Positions 57,354-64,000 of a stretch of DNA of 64,000 bases are shown here, one piece after another (the first letter of the stretch is position 1; each line of letters opens with the position of its first letter). A model generated the notes under the pieces. The model was not told the origin of the DNA, searched no databases, and worked only from the letters and a program-made list of their open reading frames with translations. The stretch lies in contig JAXGGA010001664.1 of assembly GCA_038373865.1 (NCBI GenBank), positions 80,381 through 144,380 of the forward strand, written 5' to 3'. Position numbers and translations under genes: made by a program. The DNA comes from Uloborus plumipes. Taxonomy: Eukaryota > Arthropoda > Arachnida > Araneae > Uloboridae.

Positions 57354-60300
57354 ACCTCTAAACTTAAAATTTAATACGACAATTTTTATTGGCTTCATTT
57401 GCACAACATCGCCATCTACTGCCGTCGTTCTGACAACTTTTCAAAGAGATCAAAGACACGTTCACTTTTACAACTACTACAAAATTGATACCCTATATTA
57501 AAATCAAATACCCAAGGCTACTACTAAACTAAATACTAACGTTATCGCAAAACTACCATAGTATTTTGAAACAATAAAAGTTACAATTAAGGTTTACCGA
57601 GCTAAGCCTTGGCTTGAAATGTCGCATTTAAAATTGATTTGAACAACAATGTAACGATTTTAACGTTTGAGCAAAAAATTTAACTTTTTCAAACTTCAAT
57701 CGCTTATAAGTCGCTTAAACGTGGATTTTCGAGATTCTCGTTACGCGGCGCTAGCGGAGAAACGTTCTAAAGAACGCATTTTTTTTAATCTTTCGAATGA
57801 AATCAAAATGGAGACGATACGACAATTATTTCGCTAGATAGAGTCAATTTTGTGCCCAAAAATTGGAGTTCGAATAAAAAACGAACCGACACTTTTTAGA
57901 GTGTGGGTCTAATTTTCGTCAATAGCCCGCGGGATAAGCTTCAAAATCATAAATTTTCTTGCAATTCGATAAAGAAATGAGCGAGTTTCGACCGGGTATA
58001 GGATTCTGCTTAGAGAAATAATATATGGAGATTTATCCTCTAATACTACCATTGACACGACATCTTATCTTTACTGGTTGGCTTTCGTAGTGAAAATTAA
58101 TAATGTATAGGTGAGCCTTTTGTTTCTAAATTGAAATTTTAATGATGTACCATAGCTGACTATATCGCTTATTCACCTCCAAACAATAGGTTTGTGCCTC
58201 CTTTAGCGTACTAAACCAAGGGTCTTTTGAGTAGTTTTAAACTTAAGTGGTGTATTAACTAACTCCAATTTTAATTTACTTTGAGCGCTTCAAGTTAAAA
58301 TTGGGTGGCCTTAAATTTATAATTATTTTATTTCTCGTCACTCAGTCTATTTTTTCAAGTACGGAAACGTAATCTTACAACGAAATATAATTATAAAAAT
58401 GTGTCACTTAAGTATAAGAAAATTTAAACATTGAAGCGTGAAAAACTTATATGCAGAGTAAAAAAGGGCTTAGAAATATGTTTGTAAAAACGTTCTCTTC
58501 TAAACCCATAAATAAACATTATAAGGCTTTTAGATATAACGGCAGAATTATTTTACTCTTATTAGATGCTTTAGATCATATAGCTGAAGCAGCAAATAAA
58601 CTAATTTTCGATAACATTGTTCTAGGATAAATGGGCAAATTGCAAGCATTCTTAATTGAACGTTTTTTTAAACTTTTTACTACGATTCATTAAATTTACT
58701 TTTTTTTCTTTGTGTGCTATTTGAAATAGCAGCAAGCTCTTATTAAGTAATGTAATATAATTATTTGCTGCATTGCTTCGGTGACCTAGATCGAACAAAG
58801 CAATAATAATTTTATTAACTCACCTTAAATCAAATTTTCTGGGGTAAATAGATTTAAACGTATCTTGTCATAGCAGCTTTATGAAGCGAAGTAAATTAAA
58901 TAAAGGAGATGCGAAAGAAGAACATTCGATGTATACTTAGCTAAAATGAATTAGATGAGGAATGAAGGATTTTAAGAAAAACGCTATCGTCATCTGAAGT
59001 CTTGTGTATAAACACGCATTAATGTTTTCAAAATAAGAATTGTTTGCGAAAACTATCGTGGCCGGATACTTAATAGCTATTGTACAGTTTCAGTTAGGTA
59101 GCAGGAAAACAACTGCTACTTTATTCCTAAAGCCAAATAAAATCCCAATAAAATTAACTAATAAATTAAAAATATGCGCTTATGCTTTTTTACGTTCAGA
59201 TGTTTTTAGTTTTTTTAATAGATGTTAACTTTTTAAAATTTAATTTCAATTTATTTTATTTATTACTTAGATATTAATTTTATTTATTTTTGAAACTTTT
59301 ACCATTAATGGCGCATCTCTAATATTAATAAAAAAATGCACTTGTAACTATGGTTGAAGTTATAAAACATAAGTATATGTTTACATAATGTAATGTAATA
59401 AAATCTGAGATCTTAAGGTTTTGTAGCCTTTCTCTCTCAAATTTACTACAAAATGATATTCATAACAGTTATAGTGATTAATATATGTTGGGTTAATTAT
59501 GATCATGGGATAGTTGTGACAAACAAGAATTTAGAAGAACTTTGGGCAATTTAAAAAGAATGCCTTTTATCAGAAATTATGTGCATATTATGTTACAAGA
59601 ACTCTTAAATAGTTGTTACATAAAAATATTGAATCAACGTCAAACAGTTCTAAAAGACTACATATCGTTGAAAATCAGCTTTTTTATACATTTTTACAAA
59701 GTGATTTTTACCTTTAAAAATGCATCAGCGTTAGTCTGTTTATAACAAACTGTTTGTATTTTAAACTTTCGTCCCTGAAAGCAGATGCGTATGTTTACCC
59801 TCTGCTTCTTATTTATTTATTTATTTTTTTAATTATGACCAAATAGGAAAGTTCAATCAAGAAAGTAAATGAAAAAAAATGCACGAATTCTAACAACAAA
59901 GAGTTCTTAAAAAGTTTAAAACCAGAAAGATAACAGGCTAAACCAGAAAAAAGCAATAATAACAAAAGACGTCATTGCAAAGCTTAAAAAGGTAGAAAAG
60001 GTGAAAGCTAAAAAAATAACTTAAAAAACTAGAAAGGAAACCTTGCAAACTGGCAAAAACTAACAGTGAACAAAGAAAAAAGACAGGCATAACTACAAAA
60101 AGGGGAAAAAATGAAACGAGAGAAAAGAATGTCAGAAACTCCAAATTAAGAGCCGAGTGAAGAGATACTTGGATTTTTCATCATCTAATGATTCAGACAC
60201 AAGAAAAACTTAAACTTACAACATACCACAAAGCTAGAATCAGGAAATCCAAAAAAATGTGTTTACCTGACACTAACAAAATCAAAGAATAGATGATAAA

Positions 60301-61465
60301 TTTTAGGCAATCTAAAAGAAGGTTACAAGAAAACAACTATAACACTTTAAAGGGAGGGTATATAAAAGCAACCGAAGCATTAATGGCAAAAATTATTGTT
60401 CATCAAACATATTTCCCTAATTTTTTTGTTTCTTAAAACTTTTGGTGAGGTAATTATGTAACCACCCCTTTGACGGAGTCAAAATACTTTAGCAGTTATC
60501 TTTTCTTTATTCTTAAGAATAAAAAAATAAAGCTAAATCATTGTACGATTTAACTTGTTTTTTTTAGGAGACGTGAAAAATTTCGAAATAAAAGAAGGCA
60601 GAAATAGTCATAATTACCCCAACCTACTCAGAAAAAATACTCAAAATTTGTTTATCCCACAGACACTGCAAAATGTATCAAACATGTCTTAAATTTGGTG
60701 AAGAATTATTAATTTCTTTTCTCATCATTACTCTACGTGAGGTAGTAAGACTTCAGTTTTCTAACACGTAAAAAAAATCACTCTCTGTCTCTCCCTATTT
60801 TTCTTCTTTGGTGATAAAAATACATATAAATTGACTGAAATCGAAAGTACTTTAAATACCATCTCTTCTACTCTTTAAGTCCAATATATTAATTTTTACT
60901 AAACAATTTTCATACATGTATATATTACGCCCACCAAGTTTAATACAGTGATAAAATGCGGTATTATTACTCGTACAAGCAAATTTTTGACAATTCTAAG
61001 CACAAACAAAATAATTAAATGCTATAAGAAGTAAAATGGTGCATCGAAATTAAAAGAATATAAATGACAGTAAAACATCAAATAAATAAATAAATAAATA
61101 AATAAAAATGGGGAATCCTTAAACACTTAAGATTCAAGTTCTGAATTGTACTAATCAATCCGTAATTGCAACCTTTTAAGTTTTCTATTCCGATTGATTC
61201 AAAAGCTCGGATAAATATAAAATGTACAAAAAATCGCTATAAAAATGGGACACGTTATGACCCGAAATCTAGAAAAAAAATTAAACTGTAAAAGGGTTAA
61301 AAACAAATGCATTTAAACACCGGAATAACTGCGAAATTCCGCTTTCGTTATTAAAATCGATTGCAGGATAGCTCAATCAGTAGAACTTCTGATTTAAACA
61401 CCTTATACAACAGTTGAAAAAAAATGCACAAGAATATAATTTTGTGCAGAAAAAATGGTTTAGAG
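57352..61465. other. Long AT-rich stretch without a supported gene
   Basis: The first ~700 bp (to about 58010), with GCGGCGCTAGCGGAG and CGAACCGAC segments, may belong to the body of the Helitron-like element ending at 57288. The rest holds only short ORFs. A tRNA-like AGGATAGCTCAATCAGTAGA at about 61367 lacks a B box. Confidence 0.5.
61081..61106. repeat. (AAAT)n microsatellite
   Basis: A run of AAAT/AATA units. A similar run lies at 39766-39790 within the TCATTCCATAG element. Confidence 0.95.
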
Positions 61466-62054
61466 TCATTTCATAGTGACTAACGTAACATTTAGAGCTG
61501 ATTTTGTAACTGTGTTTACTTGTAACTGAAATGATAAAAAATATTTTTTAGTTATACTGGTGGATTTACAATGTTCATGGTATCTATGTATCATTTCTGC
61601 TAAGAATTTAAAACAAAATTACGGACAACAGATATTTTTTCAACCAAAATAGCAGTGTGACTAACGTAACATTTTTGCAACCCTGAAAATTAATGCTCAT
61701 GTTGTGAGGCAGAAATTTCTCAAAGTTAAGCAAGTGTTAAAAATTGAATGTTGTATTTGAAAAATGTGTAAAGTTGGCTTTTAAAAACACGAAACACATT
61801 TATTGAATCTTAATTTTTTTAGTCTTAAGTGTCACTTTTACTCAAGATGGAGTGTGAATAACGTAACCATCGAATAATAAGCAGTAAACACACTACAAAC
61901 TATTTATTATGGCTGATCTCAGTGATAATTACAATACTTTTTCAATTTTTTTTAAAACTTATGTTGTATGATTTTTATTTATTTATTTAATACTTTTTCC
62001 ACTTCGGTATTTTTTTTTTTTTCTTCGGCTGAGGTTGACATTTCTATGGAATGA
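61466..62054 (-). mobile_element. TCATTCCATAG repeat element, copy 2 (589 bp)
   Basis: Full-length inverted copy of 39701-40317, with ends TCATTTCATAG and CTATGGAATGA. It shares the GTGACTAACGTAAC motifs, the ATGGTATCTATGTATCATTT block, and the CTTCGGCTGAGGTTGACATT block next to the right terminus. Differences are scattered, indicating an older pair than the CRE-bearing MITE pair. Confidence 0.75.
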
Positions 62055-62273
62055 CACTAAATATGAATACATTTTGGTTTAAAGTATAGTAACCTGAATC
62101 GTTACTTTTTATGGCCTCGGTTATACCGCGTTTTCATATATGTCGCGCTTTTTCTTATCTCCCCTCAAGCATGATATAATGAGAGATTACTGTTGCTATG
62201 CACTGTAAAAAATGAATATTGTTTGTCTAATATAATACAGCGAGTTTTATAATAATTTTACAGTAGTAAACTG

Positions 62274-62826
62274 TAGGGATGCACCGATAAGCAAATTGGC
62301 CGGTTACCGATTACCGATTAATCGGCGAAGGAGAATCGGCCGATTAATGTTCGGATTTATTATTTTTAATATTACCAATTTCACCCTCACTGTTTTTACC
62401 CTTTCTAATACAATTCCGATTTTCAAAAATGGTTACTTATTTGTTTTTGACAAAAGATTTGTTTTTCTCTATTTTTCCATGTTAAATAATTTCAAAATTT
62501 TATCAACTTCCTTTGAATTTTTTTAAATATTTTTGTAAATAAAATTACATTAACACACTAGACATAATAGTTATTAAAACAAATGGGGGGGGGGGACTGT
62601 GATGAGCACTTTCATTTAGGGATGTTCTTAATTTAAATTTAATTTTCAACTATAAGTAGCCATTTAATTCAGGACTTGTTCTTTGGAAATTAAAGGTTAT
62701 TTAAAAGCAATAAGCTAAAGAAAAAAATATCGAGACATGAAAAATGTTGCAACATTGTCTATAAGTGTAGATTTATTCAGAATAGGAATATTAAACTATT
62801 AAATCATTAAAATCAACTGAGAGGCA

Positions 62827-62859
<33 letters not shown>

Positions 62860-63402
62860 GTATTTCATTCTTTGAATTATTTGTTTTGTTTTTACTCATT
62901 ACACTTACGTCAAACGTGTAATTCTTGTTTGCAGAAAATTATTCATTTCTTGTTTATAAATTTATCCATCGTAATATTGTGTTCAAACATCGTTGAATTA
63001 ATTTTATTTAAAACATCTTTTCCGCCGGTTGATCAGCAAAATTTGACTGATTATAAATGAAATGAAATATATTCATGTTTTTGAATTCCAACTTAAAATT
63101 TCAGGAATTTGCAGAGGGTTATCTTTTAATATTCCAATCAGTTTTACGTTTTCTATGAACTATTTGTTTTGTTTTTACTATGTACACACTTTCATACTGT
63201 ATGTTATAGTAAGGATTTCAGAAAATTACATTTATTTACTGTTAAAAAAACAATTTATCATAGTTTTTTGGTGAAGGAAGACAATATAAAAAATTTAAAA
63301 ATTCGCCGATTAATCGGCAAGATTTTGCCGATTATTAATAATCGGCAAAGTGGCCGATTATGGCCGATTAATCGATACTGCCGATTAATCGGTGCATCCC
63401 TA
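62274..63402. mobile_element. Nonautonomous hAT-type element with 8-bp TSD (1,129 bp)
   Basis: The ends are TAGGGATGCACCGAT and its exact inverted partner at 63388-63402. The flanks are the perfect 8-bp duplication GTAAACTG (62266-62273 and 63403-63410), diagnostic of hAT-like integration. Several CCGATTAATCGG palindromes lie subterminally at both ends. The interior is very AT-rich with a long ATT microsatellite (62831-62859). It contains only short ORFs (62296-62526, 62872-63060 and 63062-63274) and no recognisable hAT transposase, so it must have been mobilised in trans. Confidence 0.88.
62831..62859. repeat. (ATT)n microsatellite
   Basis: An uninterrupted ATT run inside the hAT-type element at 62274-63402. 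Confidence 0.97.
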
Positions 63403-63658
63403 GTAAACTGTAAAATTGCTAGTTTACAGTAATAAACTGTCAGTATTACACTGTTGTTTTTACAGTATATTACAGCTAATTTTATGGTAATAGACTAAAA
63501 TTGCTAGTTTTACAGTAATAAACTGCAAACTAGCTGGTTTTACAGTTTATTACTGCGCTTTTACAGTTTTAAACTGAAACCTCTGCTTTCAGGTTTCATT
63601 ACACTGTAAAAACAACAATTTTTTTTTCACAGTATGGCTTGTTTAAAAAAAAGTCAAC

Positions 63659-63885
63659 TTAATGCTCAACATGTCCAACTATGTTTGATATAGAGCATAT
63701 GCCCGCACGGTAGTTATTTTCGTCTGTTATGAAGTGGGGACCGCCAGATGATTTCCTTTCACACAAATAACGCTTGTCTTTGGATTGTTTACACCATCTC
63801 CTCGCGGTGGTAGATTCAACACCAGAGTATTCTAGATGAAAAGCACGCTGCAAAATCGTTACTGACTCACACTCCTGGAAGGGTT
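63659..63885 (-). pseudogene. Fragment of a DUF4817-type transposase N-terminal (HTH) domain
   Basis: An open minus-strand frame ends at a stop near 63659. It reads ...ESVTILQRAFHLEY, then ARRWCKQSKDKRYLCERKSS, then GGPHFITDEN. The pattern 'ESV..QRAF', 'RRW.KQ', 'LC.RKSSG.P' and 'TDEN' is that of the helix-turn-helix N-terminus found in many arthropod mariner-related transposases (Pfam DUF4817). The usual G-R-P is G-G-P here. No ATG fits, the catalytic domain is missing, and the frame stops soon after the HTH region, so this is a decayed fragment. It lies just beyond the right end of the CACTG MITE at 62201-63633 but is not obviously part of it. The family call is from pattern memory, not a search. 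Confidence 0.6.
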
Positions 63886-64000
63886 GAAGATCACTGATTT
63901 TCGTAGTTTAACCCATTTATGCCCAAGTTTTTTTAAACAATTATTTTCAATTTTTATTATCTGCTTAAAACTCTTGGAATGATTTACATACATTTTAGGC

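Larger units (their letters stand above)
62201..63633. mobile_element. CACTG-family foldback MITE, copy 8, split by a hAT-type element
   Basis: The left part (62201-62273) starts CACTGTAAAAAATGAAT. The right part (63411-63633) resumes with TAAAATTGCTAGTTTACAGT and ends in TTTTTTTTCACAGT. The gap between them is exactly the 62274-63402 element plus one copy of its 8-bp duplication. The MITE was therefore resident before the hAT-type insertion. Confidence 0.85.

Noticed and set aside
61360..61430. tRNA gene
   Set aside because: An A-box-like AGCTCAATCAGTAG is present, but no B box or cloverleaf pairing follows.
62296..63432. Short ORFs within the hAT-type element as a hAT transposase
   Set aside because: They are short, AT-driven and in part translate the CCGATTAATCGG palindromes. 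None carries hAT dimerisation or catalytic motifs.

Overview
This 64 kb window looks like an intergenic or intronic stretch of an animal nuclear genome, most likely an arthropod and perhaps a chelicerate. The evidence is strong AT richness, long homopolymers and microsatellites, no operons or prokaryotic signals, a Tc1-type transposase, a DUF4817-like transposase fragment, nonautonomous Helitrons of the type common in arthropods, and tRNA-derived SINE-like sequences. The species cannot be fixed from the sequence alone. I recognise no host protein-coding gene, rRNA or functional tRNA. The only convincing intact coding region is the transposase at 16575-17618.

Layout. 1-5.4 kb: AT-rich sequence with two copies of a TA-flanked foldback MITE (CACTG family), a 144-bp TWA-flanked MITE, and a CCGACTTC-bounded repeat. 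5.6-7.45 kb: a Helitron with its A/T insertion site, 3' hairpin and CTAG end. It contains a ~700-bp internal duplication, two copies of a CRE-bearing MITE and a 54-bp GC-rich minisatellite. 7.9-8.75 kb: a second CCGACTTC repeat running into a near-perfect 133-bp inverted repeat. 9.5-10.9 kb: a decayed transposase fragment and a tandem array. 16.4-17.65 kb: a complete Tc1/mariner element whose DDE spacing is DD36E. 19-25.5 kb: a tRNA-derived SINE, a 0.96-kb TIR element, a CACTG MITE, a GC-rich patch and a pogo/Tigger-like nonautonomous element. 26.5 kb: a 311-bp hAT MITE with a perfect 8-bp TSD. 30-38 kb: mostly unannotated, with a ~167-bp tandem array and further MITEs. 39-47 kb: heavily nested, with a probable hAT (39.1-40.8 kb) containing a TCATTCCATAG element, and a probable Helitron (41.4-46.9 kb) interrupted by a 3.5-kb hAT-type element with perfect TIR and TSD. 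49-55.4 kb: another CRE-bearing MITE, a ~150-bp tandem array, a Helitron end, two more CACTG MITEs and a GC-richer patch. 55.9-64 kb: the second 144-bp MITE, a Helitron-like end, a second TCATTCCATAG element, a CACTG MITE split by a 1.13-kb hAT-type element, and a DUF4817-like transposase fragment.

There is no pathway here. The parts interact as a mobile-element community: one apparently intact Tc1-type element, many nonautonomous derivatives of at least five superfamilies (Tc1/mariner, pogo, hAT, PIF/Harbinger-like and Helitron), and a readable order of insertions. All family assignments rest on termini, target-site duplications and motifs read by eye. No alignments or database searches were run.
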